NCBI RefSeq assembly: GCF_001238275.1
Contig: NZ_LGTB01000011.1
Location: 1 to 64,000, forward strand
Direction: 5' to 3'
DNA length: 64,000 nucleotides
Source of the DNA: Bradyrhizobium viridifuturi
GTDB taxonomy: Bacteria > Pseudomonadota > Alphaproteobacteria > Rhizobiales > Xanthobacteraceae
Shown here piece after piece: positions 44,649 to 52,267 of the stretch. Numbering within the stretch: position 1 is the stretch's first letter; the number at the start of each line of letters is the position of its first letter. The notes under the pieces were generated by a model. That model did no database searches. It was not told the DNA's origin and was given only the letters and a program-made list of their open reading frames with translations. The translations under genes and the position numbers were made by a program.

Positions 44649-45567
44649 ACAGATGTGGCCGACGCGTTCGGAGAGAAGAGAAGAACTGGCTCAGGCACTT
44701 CTTGATTTTTCAAATCGCCACGTAACCCTAGCCGGAATCACGGATGATCGGCATCGCGATACATTAGCGATGCAGATGGTTGCCAGCCTGCGACGTATCG
44801 ACTACACGCGCGCCATAAAATCGCGCGACATTGCCAGCGATCGTACCGCCCCCAACTCCAGCCTGTTCGAGCCCGAACGAGCAGCGGCGCTCTTGGCTCG
44901 AAATGGGCAGCTTGACGAAGCTATCTGGCTCATATTTCTCGCGACACACTTCGGCCAGCACGGTCGTCACAAGTGGCGAATGCTCCGAGACGTGTATTCT
45001 GGGTTGGGGAGACGGCCGTGGACGTGGGGTCGCGTCTCATCAAATCCGCGACTGTTCCGTGATTGGCTCCAAAGCAACTTCCATCGCATAGGTGGCGCGT
45101 TCGGCAATCACAGAAAATATGAAACGCTAAATCCAGCATCCAACAACGGCACAGCTACGGTGGTCGAAAGCTTCGTAACCTGTTTTGCGCCAGCGCCGTC
45201 GCGATGGTTTTCCGATCTCGTCCGATCGGAAGGCAACGATCCGCACAGGCTCTTTGATGCGGCGTATCGCAAACTAACGATCGCTAGATTTGGCCGATTG
45301 GCCAAGTTTGATTTTCTCGCGTTACTTGGCCGACTGGACTTGGCGCCAATCGCGCCTGGCTCTGCCTATTTGGCTGGAGCTACTGGCCCTCTTCGCGGCG
45401 CGAGACTCCTCGTAGATGGCAACGTCAACTCCACTAGAAGCGCATCGGAGCTCGAGGGCATACTTCAAGAGCTGGATCGATATCTCCATGTCGGAATGCA
45501 GGTCATGGAGGATTCGATCTGCAACTGGCAAAAGAGCCCCGCGACGTTCGTTCACTTCCGAGGCTAG
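44638..45567 (+). CDS. Alpha-glutamyl/putrescinyl-thymine pyrophosphorylase-like protein (clade 3 type)
   Basis: A 309-residue protein. Its C-half has RLAKFDFLALLGRLDLAPI, a YLAGATGPLRGARLLV stretch, and VGMQVMEDSICNWQKSP, which I recognise as the pattern of the aGPT-PPlase3 group, related by fold to helix-hairpin-helix DNA glycosylases and often paired with a thymidylate-synthase-like gene. The group is predicted to install or exchange groups on hydroxymethylated pyrimidines; no bacterial member has to my knowledge a proven activity. The start at 44638 overlaps the end of the ThyA-like gene (ATGGAAACTAG); an ATG at 44653 is possible. Assignment is from remembered motifs and needs a profile search. 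Confidence 0.6.
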   Translation: METRQMWPTRSERREELAQALLDFSNRHVTLAGITDDRHRDTLAMQMVASLRRIDYTRAIKSRDIASDRTAPNSSLFEPERAAALLARNGQLDEAIWLIFLATHFGQHGRHKWRMLRDVYSGLGRRPWTWGRVSSNPRLFRDWLQSNFHRIGGAFGNHRKYETLNPASNNGTATVVESFVTCFAPAPSRWFSDLVRSEGNDPHRLFDAAYRKLTIARFGRLAKFDFLALLGRLDLAPIAPGSAYLAGATGPLRGARLLVDGNVNSTRSASELEGILQELDRYLHVGMQVMEDSICNWQKSPATFVHFRG

Positions 45568-46667
45568 CCAAGCGCTGCGCCGATCTCGTCCCACTTAAAT
45601 CGTCGCTTAAGATAGTTCATTTTCTTTGGGCTAAGCAAATTCCGATGCTGCATCTGCCCCACGACAATGCCTGCCGACACGCCTATCGAATAAGCATAAC
45701 GAATGATGCGCTCACTCTTTGCCGAAAGATCCGTGAGTTCGTCTCGGCGGCTGGGAGGGATGAGCACATCGGCAGCAAAGGCGTTGGCTTCCGCTTCCAG
45801 CTCTCCCGAAATGCCTGGCTCGCCATCGACAAACGTCATGGACGATTTGTGCAATAGAAGGTGGCCGAGCTCATGGAAAAACGTGAACCAAAAGTGATCG
45901 TCCGAAAGATACCTGAAGCTCAGTACGACCATGGCCTTGTTGCGCGAGATGAACCGAGTAGCCCCACTTGCCCTACAGCCTGCCGGAGCGCGAACAAATA
46001 CGACCGCGACGCCAGCATCGGCGCACATCTTCCTAACACGCGGCAGAAAATAATCCGGCGACTTGGCCTTGGTCAGAATCCTAATCTCAGGCAAGAGCTT
46101 TCGAAGTAGATCGGGCTGCCAGCTCGCGCATGAAATGGCGGCCGCCTCAATTTCTCCTCGTCGAAGCCAAGCCGATATCGCGCCGACCTTCGAAGTAAAC
46201 GACGGCGACGTTCGGAACGCCGTTTCCTTCATCGACTGCTCGTACCTGTCGCTCCATTCTTGCGGCGTACTCACACCGAAGTACGCGAGATATGCACGAA
46301 TAAGTTCATCTTGCTTTGTGTGGCGGCCCACCCAACCATATTGAGCCATGTCCCGATGGGGGAATAGCTTGATCCAATCCGATCCCCTCTCCCTCGGAAT
46401 CGCATTGGCGGCACGCGAGAGCGCTTCGAAATACTTGACCTGACGGGCTCGCCAAAACGATGGGGTTGCCCCAACGTATCGCGACAGCCCCGTCGCCAGA
46501 TGCTCATCGACGGCCACGCTACCTGATAAGAGTCCGTGGATCGTTGCTGTGTCGCAGCCGAGCAATTTCGCCAACGTCTCCGACGTGAGCGCACGCTCCT
46601 CCATCAAGCTCAAAAGCGTGTCGCCAGGCTTAGAGAACCAATCGGGCTGGAAAGATGCTTCAGGCAT
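45564..46667 (-). CDS. HTH (XRE/HigA-like) and ImmA/IrrE metallopeptidase fusion
   Basis: A 367-residue protein. Residues ~15-75 form a HigA-like helix-turn-helix (LTSETLAKLLGCDTATIHGLLSGS). The C-terminal part is an ImmA/IrrE zinc peptidase with HELGH at 265-269 and a glutamate in LEAEANAFAADVLIP near 291. ImmA-type proteins cleave partner repressors in mobile elements; fused to HigA they usually pair with a HigB toxin, as here. The ATG at 46667 lies inside the end of the toxin gene (8-base overlap), so they are co-translated. The 3' end converges on the aGPT-PPlase-like gene with four bases of overlap. Confidence 0.85.
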   Translation of the reverse strand: MPEASFQPDWFSKPGDTLLSLMEERALTSETLAKLLGCDTATIHGLLSGSVAVDEHLATGLSRYVGATPSFWRARQVKYFEALSRAANAIPRERGSDWIKLFPHRDMAQYGWVGRHTKQDELIRAYLAYFGVSTPQEWSDRYEQSMKETAFRTSPSFTSKVGAISAWLRRGEIEAAAISCASWQPDLLRKLLPEIRILTKAKSPDYFLPRVRKMCADAGVAVVFVRAPAGCRASGATRFISRNKAMVVLSFRYLSDDHFWFTFFHELGHLLLHKSSMTFVDGEPGISGELEAEANAFAADVLIPPSRRDELTDLSAKSERIIRYAYSIGVSAGIVVGQMQHRNLLSPKKMNYLKRRFKWDEIGAALG

Positions 46668-46989
46668 CAGCTCTCTCAATCGCTGTAATCATCAACCTAG
46701 TAGTGCTCGACCAGTCAGGAGGGACAGCATTGGCCCCGAGGTTACGAGGATGCCCCGACCTGAAAACTAGCCAATAACCTAACCCCAAATCAAAACACTT
46801 CTCGTATTCCCCGCGATCCGCTATGCGACTGCCAAACGTCGCCGCGAAGTCGGGGAAATTATCGAAAGCCTCGATGTCCGCCAAAACGCGTCCGAGTTCC
46901 AGCGCAGCGTCGTCGCCCAATTTGGCCCTTGCTTCGCTGCGCTTCTCGCAGATGTCCCGCAATTCGGGGGTGAACGATGAAAGCTCCAA
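46660..46989 (-). CDS. HigB/RelE-like toxin (killer-suppression-protein-like)
   Basis: About 109 residues. The pattern LRDICEKRSEARAKLGDDAA followed by LADIEAFDNFPDF and FDLGLGYWLVFRSGHP...DWSSTTRLMITAIE matches small RelE-fold proteins of the HigB/plasmid-killer type, which cut mRNA on the ribosome. I prefer the TTG at 46989, which has AAGGG six bases before it and places the first strand at the N-terminus as in the family; a longer frame starts at 47037. It overlaps the HTH/ImmA gene by eight bases, the common toxin-first arrangement. The pair could maintain the element. Confidence 0.65.
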   Translation of the reverse strand: MELSSFTPELRDICEKRSEARAKLGDDAALELGRVLADIEAFDNFPDFAATFGSRIADRGEYEKCFDLGLGYWLVFRSGHPRNLGANAVPPDWSSTTRLMITAIERADA

Positions 46990-47347
46990 ACAAATGCCCT
47001 TGAAGTGGGATAAAGCCGCATAATCCTGCTCGCGCAAGAGCTTCGGGTGGAGATGTTACCATATATCTGATTCGTGCAACCCATGCGGGTATGGTGCCCG
47101 CCGTCGCCGAGGAAGGCGAACTCAAAACGACGGCGGGCTCTCAATTCCGCGCTTGCCCCCCGCACGGAAGAGATCGAAATGGTGTCGGCCACGCCGTCGT
47201 GCGCCGGCTGCCGACTCTAGGAATCTCAAGCTTCCCAGCCCACCCCGTGAAGCACGGGGATCGAGCCGCGTCGGCTGGAACCGATGACCGAACCGACCGC
47301 CCGGACTCGACGACTGACTCAACCCCAACAGCCATCGAGGATCGAAA
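46990..47347. other. Non-coding gap in the mobile element
   Basis: No supported gene. It contains an inverted repeat CCGCCGTCG/CGACGGCGG (about 47099-47140) and a hairpin CCCCGTG-AAG-CACGGGG (47243-47259) downstream of the 47348 gene, either of which might end leftward transcription. The toxin promoter should lie at the left part. Confidence 0.4.
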
Positions 47348-48190
47348 TCATGCTGCGGCCGCCATCGAACGCACGGTGATCCCGAGCACAGCTTTGGGGT
47401 CAGCGGTCGGACGTCGGGCGATGACCTGGCCCTCATCTTCGGCCGCTACGATGATCGCCTCCTCGAGTTGCTCCAATTCGTACAGACGTTTGGCGATGCT
47501 CCGCAATCGTTCGGACTTATCCGAACCTGTGAGCGCGAGTCTGGGAGGCGGCATTGCGTCGATCAACTCATCGAGCCTTTCGCCAAACCGTTCCGGATCG
47601 AACCACGCGAGAGCCGCTGCGATGTCGAGAATGGGTGCTGTCGCGTCGTCTAGATACCCCTCAAACCTGATGCTGAACTTTTCGTGGGTCGCGGTGATCA
47701 ACGGCCGTGCGAGCCGTCTGCGCTGCTCGATCCAGCTTCTGACATTCGCCTTGATCTCCTCGATTGGAGGGCCGGACTGGCTGACCTGAATTCGCTCCGA
47801 TACGAGTCCAGCGATCTCGCGCCGTATCCGGTCTACGGCAGTGGTGTAGTTTTCGCCATCCTGTAGCTTGAGCCGGACGGGCTTCGCATCGGCGATATCG
47901 ACATTCGGAGGCAGCCGCTCCAGATAACGCCGCAAGCTTGCATTCAAATCGGCGCATTCTCGATGCCGATCCTGATGTTGCTGATGCGAGGTTCGGAGAG
48001 TGGTCAGTTCCCGTCTGAGAGCTCTGACCCGGTCGCCATCGGCCGGATTGATCGCGATCGCCTTTTCGACGTCGCTGATGCGACCAACTGTCGAATGCAT
48101 CAACACGAATGCCTGCTGCTGCTGATCGGCAAGCCGGAACATCTTGTCGTGGGCCTTTGCCGGAAGCCCCATATTGCTATTACTCATCAT
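47348..48190 (-). CDS. Unknown mobile-element protein, largely coiled coil
   Basis: A 280-residue hydrophilic protein. Residues ~15-110 are rich in Gln, Arg, Leu and Glu (DQQQQAFVLMHS, RALRRELTTLRTSHQQHQDRH) and likely form a coiled coil; the middle is mixed alpha/beta without known motifs; the C-terminus has SERLRSIAKRLYELEQLEEA. No signal or membrane segment. The ATG at 48190 has AGGAATG in front. It lies downstream of TerL on the same strand. In a phage, proteins in this place are portal or scaffold genes, but I see no portal features here. Confidence 0.55.
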   Translation of the reverse strand: MMSNSNMGLPAKAHDKMFRLADQQQQAFVLMHSTVGRISDVEKAIAINPADGDRVRALRRELTTLRTSHQQHQDRHRECADLNASLRRYLERLPPNVDIADAKPVRLKLQDGENYTTAVDRIRREIAGLVSERIQVSQSGPPIEEIKANVRSWIEQRRRLARPLITATHEKFSIRFEGYLDDATAPILDIAAALAWFDPERFGERLDELIDAMPPPRLALTGSDKSERLRSIAKRLYELEQLEEAIIVAAEDEGQVIARRPTADPKAVLGITVRSMAAAA

Positions 48191-48244
48191 TTACATTCCT
48201 TTGGTGATGAGGCCCGTCAATCGCTCGACGGGCCTCAGTTGGTT

Positions 48245-48661
48245 TCAGCGTTTCCACGCCGCTTCTAGGCGGCGGTCCCTTGCCGCAATGAGTTCATCGT
48301 GAGTCAGCGTCGTCTTCGTCGGTGGTGCATGGTGCGGAGTCACCTGATCGACGACCGGAGGCGGATTGCGCCAGGCATTCGACAGCTTGGCATTCCGCGC
48401 ATCACGCAACCGTTCACGTTCGGCCGTCGCGGCATCGGTCATGACGGCGACGCTGGGCCGGTGGCCCGCATGCAATGCGTCGAACTGCTCGATGCGCCTT
48501 GCAGCCTGCGCTTCCGCTATTGCCGCCATCAGAGCCGGATCGCCGTTATCCATAAGCGTCATCCTGATGGTCGTGCGGTCACCATCCTGCAAGATGCCGT
48601 GGCGGCGAACGCGAACCCCTCGCTTATCAATCACGTCGATGTAGTCGTTAGTCGTGGTCAT
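48245..48661 (-). CDS. Unknown mobile-element protein
   Basis: A 138-residue hydrophilic protein beginning MTTTNDYIDVIDKRGVRV, with an Ala/Arg/Glu-rich centre (ALMAAIAEAQAARRIEQF) and a charged C-terminus. No recognised domain. It starts four bases after the TerL stop, on the same strand, so it is part of the terminase operon. Confidence 0.55.
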   Translation of the reverse strand: MTTTNDYIDVIDKRGVRVRRHGILQDGDRTTIRMTLMDNGDPALMAAIAEAQAARRIEQFDALHAGHRPSVAVMTDAATAERERLRDARNAKLSNAWRNPPPVVDQVTPHHAPPTKTTLTHDELIAARDRRLEAAWKR

Positions 48662-48664
48662 GAT

Positions 48665-50215
48665 TCAAAGTCCTCGTGATGTGAGAAATCCGGATAGTCT
48701 CTGTGCAGCAGGGCTGCTCTCCGAGGGACCGCCGACCCAAGAAAGATCGGCGACATACCTATATTTGCGGATGCCCATCGATGTCAGGACGCCAGCGACC
48801 GCATTGGCTATATCGTCATGGCCGTTGGGAGCGTGGTCGATGCTGTCCTTGCCGGATCGAGCGGTGCGGCGTTCAAGACCGCACAACTGGTTCAACAACT
48901 TGGGATGATCGAGGAGGTCGCATTTCCGCGACATCATCAACGGCAGAAACTCGCCGTAGATGATGCTCTTCGGATTCACGGCCGGATCGTATTTGATGCC
49001 GCGCTCTAGGAACTGCTCTCGCGGCCATTCCCCAGCGTAACGGTCGCCTTTGACTTCGGTGATGCTGTAGGATTTGAGTAGCGCCGAAAACTGATCGACG
49101 ACATCGCGAGGACTGAAACTCGGTTTCACCTCGCGAATTACGTCCAACACTGAGATGCCGTTCTCGACGTGCCCGATTGCGAGCGTCGCGCTGTCTTTGC
49201 CCGAGCCGCCGCCGGCAAGGTCTGTGAAGGCGTGATACTTGAACCCGGCGAGATACGGCCGCTCCCGTTCTTCGGAGGTCACGGCCTCGACAGCCTCGCG
49301 AGCGATGAACGTCTCGACATCAGAGCGGAATTCCGCACCATACTCTGCTGCTGCGGAAACGGGATCGTTTTCGTACTCCTTCGCGATCTCCTCCTCCGGC
49401 ACGTTGGGGTTCATCACCAGCGTGGGGGCTTTCCAGACCAAGGACGGGTCGTGTTCCTTGCCGTAGTGCTCCCGATACGCGTTGAACAACACTCCCTTCT
49501 TCGCGTAGGGGCTGGAAGCCGCGAGAATCATGCTGTTCGGGATGGTAAGAAGCCCGGGCCGGAGTGCCCGCAGTATTTCCTCATCAGGAGAGGATGAATC
49601 CTCGGTCGCGAAAAATGCAACTTCGTCAAGTAGCACCGCTACCAGCGTAAAACCACGGGTTGATTTAAATGAAGCCGTGGCGACTTCGATGGTCACGGAA
49701 TTGTTGAGGTCAAAGCCCTCCTGCCATTCACGCTCGACCATCTGGGAAAGCAGTTTGACGCGTGTCAGAAGCGCTCGAATATATCGGAGGATTGTGCGAG
49801 CCTGCTTACGGTCAGTTGCAATTACAAAAACTGTGCCACGTTCGCCGGGTGTGAGATACTGTCGATAATCGTGGAAGCAAGCCAAAAACACTGCGCAGAG
49901 AGCGAGCACGAAAGACTTCCCAGCGCGACGTCCGCAGATCAACCAGCCTTCTTTTGCGGGCTCAGATGGAGGCTCGTTTCGTCCGGTGCATTTCCGATAG
50001 ATCGCAAGCTGCTTCGCCGTCATCGGCAACGAAAAGAGCGCCGCAATGAAGGCGAACCAAGAAATCCAAGTGTTCTGGTCTTTGAACCACGGCTTGAAGA
50101 GCTGCCGATCGTTGATGCAGTCTAGCAGCGTCGGGTGTGCGGATGATTCTCGTTTTCGAGGTGTGGCGGTGGTCTTAGTGTCGTCAAGGCGCTCACGATG
50201 ACGACGAGTGCCCAT
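48665..50215 (-). CDS. terL: Phage-type terminase large subunit
   Basis: A 516-residue TerL. The ATPase domain has Walker A in GRRAGKSF (Lys100) and Walker B in VAVLLDEVAFF, with the following catalytic Glu; the RNase H-like nuclease domain shows three acidic sites (HAFTDLAGGGSGKDSA, VKGDRYAGEWP, NGHDDIANAVAG). It would translocate and cut DNA during packaging into a capsid. The ATG at 50215 overlaps the stop of the preceding tiny ORF (TGATG). No portal or capsid genes follow, so this motor presumably works with a helper phage's procapsid or is a relic. Confidence 0.92.
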   Translation of the reverse strand: MGTRRHRERLDDTKTTATPRKRESSAHPTLLDCINDRQLFKPWFKDQNTWISWFAFIAALFSLPMTAKQLAIYRKCTGRNEPPSEPAKEGWLICGRRAGKSFVLALCAVFLACFHDYRQYLTPGERGTVFVIATDRKQARTILRYIRALLTRVKLLSQMVEREWQEGFDLNNSVTIEVATASFKSTRGFTLVAVLLDEVAFFATEDSSSPDEEILRALRPGLLTIPNSMILAASSPYAKKGVLFNAYREHYGKEHDPSLVWKAPTLVMNPNVPEEEIAKEYENDPVSAAAEYGAEFRSDVETFIAREAVEAVTSEERERPYLAGFKYHAFTDLAGGGSGKDSATLAIGHVENGISVLDVIREVKPSFSPRDVVDQFSALLKSYSITEVKGDRYAGEWPREQFLERGIKYDPAVNPKSIIYGEFLPLMMSRKCDLLDHPKLLNQLCGLERRTARSGKDSIDHAPNGHDDIANAVAGVLTSMGIRKYRYVADLSWVGGPSESSPAAQRLSGFLTSRGL

Positions 50216-50379
50216 CAATCCTCCGTGCCTAAGATGAATGCCATCACCACAGCGTTGTCATGTTCGATAGCCTCGGTCTCTGCCATGCCCTGATCGGGCA
50301 GTGTGGCAGTGCCCGGCTGGAGCTTGATCGACGCTTCCATTACGGCACCCTGCGCAAATGCATCCATTTCAATCGTCAT
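50215..50379 (-). CDS. Tiny ORF between terminase subunits
   Basis: A 54-residue acidic peptide (MTIEMDAFAQGAVMEASIKL start) whose ATG lies inside the end of the TerS-like gene and whose TGA overlaps the TerL ATG. The double overlap suggests it is really translated and couples terS to terL. No known domain. Confidence 0.5.
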   Translation of the reverse strand: MTIEMDAFAQGAVMEASIKLQPGTATLPDQGMAETEAIEHDNAVVMAFILGTED

Positions 50380-50800
50380 CCTCGTGATCGATGGTGAGCA
50401 CTTCACGTCGCGGCTTGGATTTGGACGCCAAGTACTCATGCAGACTGGGCGTTACGTCACGAGGGCGACGTTTCAAGCCGACGCTCTCTAGGAGCCTGCG
50501 CATGCTGTTCGCCAAACGCTGGTATGATTCCAGCGCCGTTGGGCTTGCGTCCTCGACTGCGAACTTCGCTTCCATCTGTTCAAGCTGGACAATGAGCGTG
50601 GCCGCACGCCGCACGATGGCGAGTTCGGCCTCTGATGCAGTAGGCCCTAATTCATCAGTGTGAATCTGCAGCACGTCCCGGAAGCGCAACGCGTACGACG
50701 TGCGCATGTCGAGCCCTTCCGTTTTCAAGAACAGCTTGCGGCCCGATGTGACAGCAGACTGCCGCTTACGGTTTTGACGCCCTTTTATCTGGCCGTGCAT
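50369..50800 (-). CDS. Terminase small subunit-like protein
   Basis: A 143-residue protein with a basic N-terminus (GRQNRKRQSAVTSGRKLF), a central helical region (EAELAIVRRAATLIVQLEQMEAKF) and SYQRLANSMRRLLESVGLKRRPRD, the last resembling P27-type small terminase C-termini. TerS recognises the packaging site and feeds TerL. Position directly upstream of the coupled tiny ORF and TerL supports this. Sequence evidence alone is moderate. Confidence 0.55.
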   Translation of the reverse strand: MHGQIKGRQNRKRQSAVTSGRKLFLKTEGLDMRTSYALRFRDVLQIHTDELGPTASEAELAIVRRAATLIVQLEQMEAKFAVEDASPTALESYQRLANSMRRLLESVGLKRRPRDVTPSLHEYLASKSKPRREVLTIDHEDDD

Positions 50801-50906
50801 CGCGTTTTCACATCCTGTTTCTGCGCCTCAATCAGAGGAACGCAAAATGCGCCTGATTTGGGCGCGAAACGTAACCTCCGAACTAACCTCAAGACTAGCC
50901 CCTTGG

Positions 50907-50935
50907 CAGAAAGCCACTAACGACAGGGCTTTCTG
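50907..50935. promoter_or_regulatory. Inverted repeat upstream of terS
   Basis: CAGAAAGCC and GGCTTTCTG pair across an 11-base loop, 107 bases before the terS start. There is no T-tail, so an operator or an RNA hairpin is more likely than a terminator. A nearby segment (50865-50885) repeats, inverted, the TTACGTTTCG part of the right end repeat. Confidence 0.35.
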
Positions 50936-51091
50936 TGAATCGTTCCGTGATATCTAGTCATGAGAACCCGCCGCATTCGATCAAATCACGCGTCATCAGG
51001 AGGCCTGTCGAGAAAATATCGAGGCGTTGGGATGCGTGGTTCGCACCAAAAAACGGGGGATGTATTCGCGCCCGATCCAGCTCCCTATCCA

Positions 51092-51484
51092 TCATCGATC
51101 ACGGGCACGTCGACGATTACGCTTGCGGCGTTCAAGCGCGCGTTCGTCGATTAGGCCTTCGTCTCTCAGGAGCCGGATGATCGCGCGCATTTCGGCTCTG
51201 ACGGCGCTGACCAGAATACCAGTGGCCGCGATGTTCTCGCGCTCCGATTCGTCGCAGACATCCCTGTAGGTTTCGGTCAGGATCGTCAGAAGCCGAATTC
51301 GTGTTTTCAAATTTCGCGCGCCGATCTCCTTCATTTCCCTTTTCGGGGTTCTTTCGGAGGGGGATTTTGCGGCAGCGTTGTGCTTCCTCGGTGTGAGCGC
51401 GTTTGGGATTTCTTGCAGCGCCAGTCGTTCCCGGCGTTTCCGACCTGGGCCGGCGTATTCGAACGTGTTATCCCAATCGGACAT
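51092..51484 (-). CDS. Unknown small basic mobile-element protein
   Basis: About 130 residues from the ATG at 51484 (SDWDNTFEYAGPGRKRRERL); frames from 51505 or 51571 are equally open. The C-half is helical and rich in Arg and Glu (TRIRLLTILTETYRDVCDES, AEMRAIIRLLRDEGLIDERA), ending in a strongly basic tail, which suggests nucleic-acid binding. No known family. Same strand as the terminase genes. Confidence 0.5.
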   Translation of the reverse strand: MSDWDNTFEYAGPGRKRRERLALQEIPNALTPRKHNAAAKSPSERTPKREMKEIGARNLKTRIRLLTILTETYRDVCDESERENIAATGILVSAVRAEMRAIIRLLRDEGLIDERALERRKRNRRRARDR

Positions 51485-51628
51485 GTTGGGTGTCGATCTC
51501 CTCATATCATCATTGTTGAGAGGGCATCTGGATGGCAGTTTCCTGAGCAGCAGAGCGGTTTCTGGGGGCATTTCGTCGTCTCTGCGATCCCCTGCCCCCG
51601 TGCTGCTGAAATCGCCCTGTGCTGCGGT

Positions 51629-51970
51629 TCATTTTCCGGCGTGCGTCCGGTCCGGCAGTCGTTCGCGGACAATCGTCCGTCCGGTCGCGAGATAGCTGCT
51701 CAGCAGCGACCATGCGCGCTCATCTTCATTTCGACGCTCGGAGATCGCTTTCATCAATTGGATGAATGTGGCGTCCGCGGGTACCAGTGATTTTGGAGCG
51801 GCCAGCTTGCAGCGTCGTTTGTACGAGCGCCTGCGGTCTGCGGCCTTACGCGCTTCTCTCTGTGCCGGAGACTCCGGCTTGTAAGTGAAGCGAAACGGCT
51901 TCCTCTGACGAGGACGCTTGGCTTTAGTCTTTACGAGGGTGTGATCCTCTTCTAGCTTTTCCCGTTTCAT
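51629..51970 (-). CDS. Unknown small basic mobile-element protein
   Basis: A 113-residue protein, very rich in Lys and Arg (KTKAKRPRQRKPFRF, AADRRRSYKRRCKLAA), with one more ordered segment ATFIQLMKAISERRNEDERA. A good ribosome site (GGAG, eight bases) precedes the ATG at 51970, which supports expression. The charge suggests DNA or RNA binding; no family recognised. Confidence 0.55.
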   Translation of the reverse strand: MKREKLEEDHTLVKTKAKRPRQRKPFRFTYKPESPAQREARKAADRRRSYKRRCKLAAPKSLVPADATFIQLMKAISERRNEDERAWSLLSSYLATGRTIVRERLPDRTHAGK

Positions 51971-52267
51971 TCTAGGTTCTCCTTCAAGCTTGATCCAATC
52001 AACGAAGTGGGATGGGCGCGCGAGCGCCTATTCTTTTAAAGCTCTGTCTGAAATCATGTTCTTTCTGATATCTCTTTCTAATAGGGCACCTCGATTTTGG
52101 CAGTAAGCGTTGCGGCACAGGCGTTTCTTCGATCTTGAGGCCGACAGATGTACGAGCCTCGCCATCCAGATGTACGAGCCGGATTGCCCCAAACCTCCCA
52201 CATGTACGAGCCGAACTGCTCCAAACCTCCCAGATGTACGAGTTTTCGATGGTGCGCGGCTGGATCG
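51971..52267. other. Gap with iteron-like repeats, possible origin region
   Basis: About 300 bases downstream of the RepA-like gene, without a supported gene. The repeats at 52146-52242 occupy its right third; the remainder (51990-52100) is AT-richer. A replication origin of the element is a reasonable reading. Confidence 0.4.
52146..52242. repeat. Four direct AGATGTACGAG repeats (iteron-like)
   Basis: The 11-mer A(G/C)ATGTACGAG occurs at 52146, 52168, 52200 and 52232. The last three are spaced 32 bases apart, and the intervening units are nearly the same (ending CCAAACCTCCC), giving a tandem 32-base repeat. They lie just beyond the 3' end of a RepA-like gene, as iterons often lie beside rep genes. 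Confidence 0.7.

Noticed and set aside
52146..52242. Repeats considered as a CRISPR array
   Set aside because: The repeat is only 11 bases, the spacers are nearly identical to each other, and no cas genes are present.
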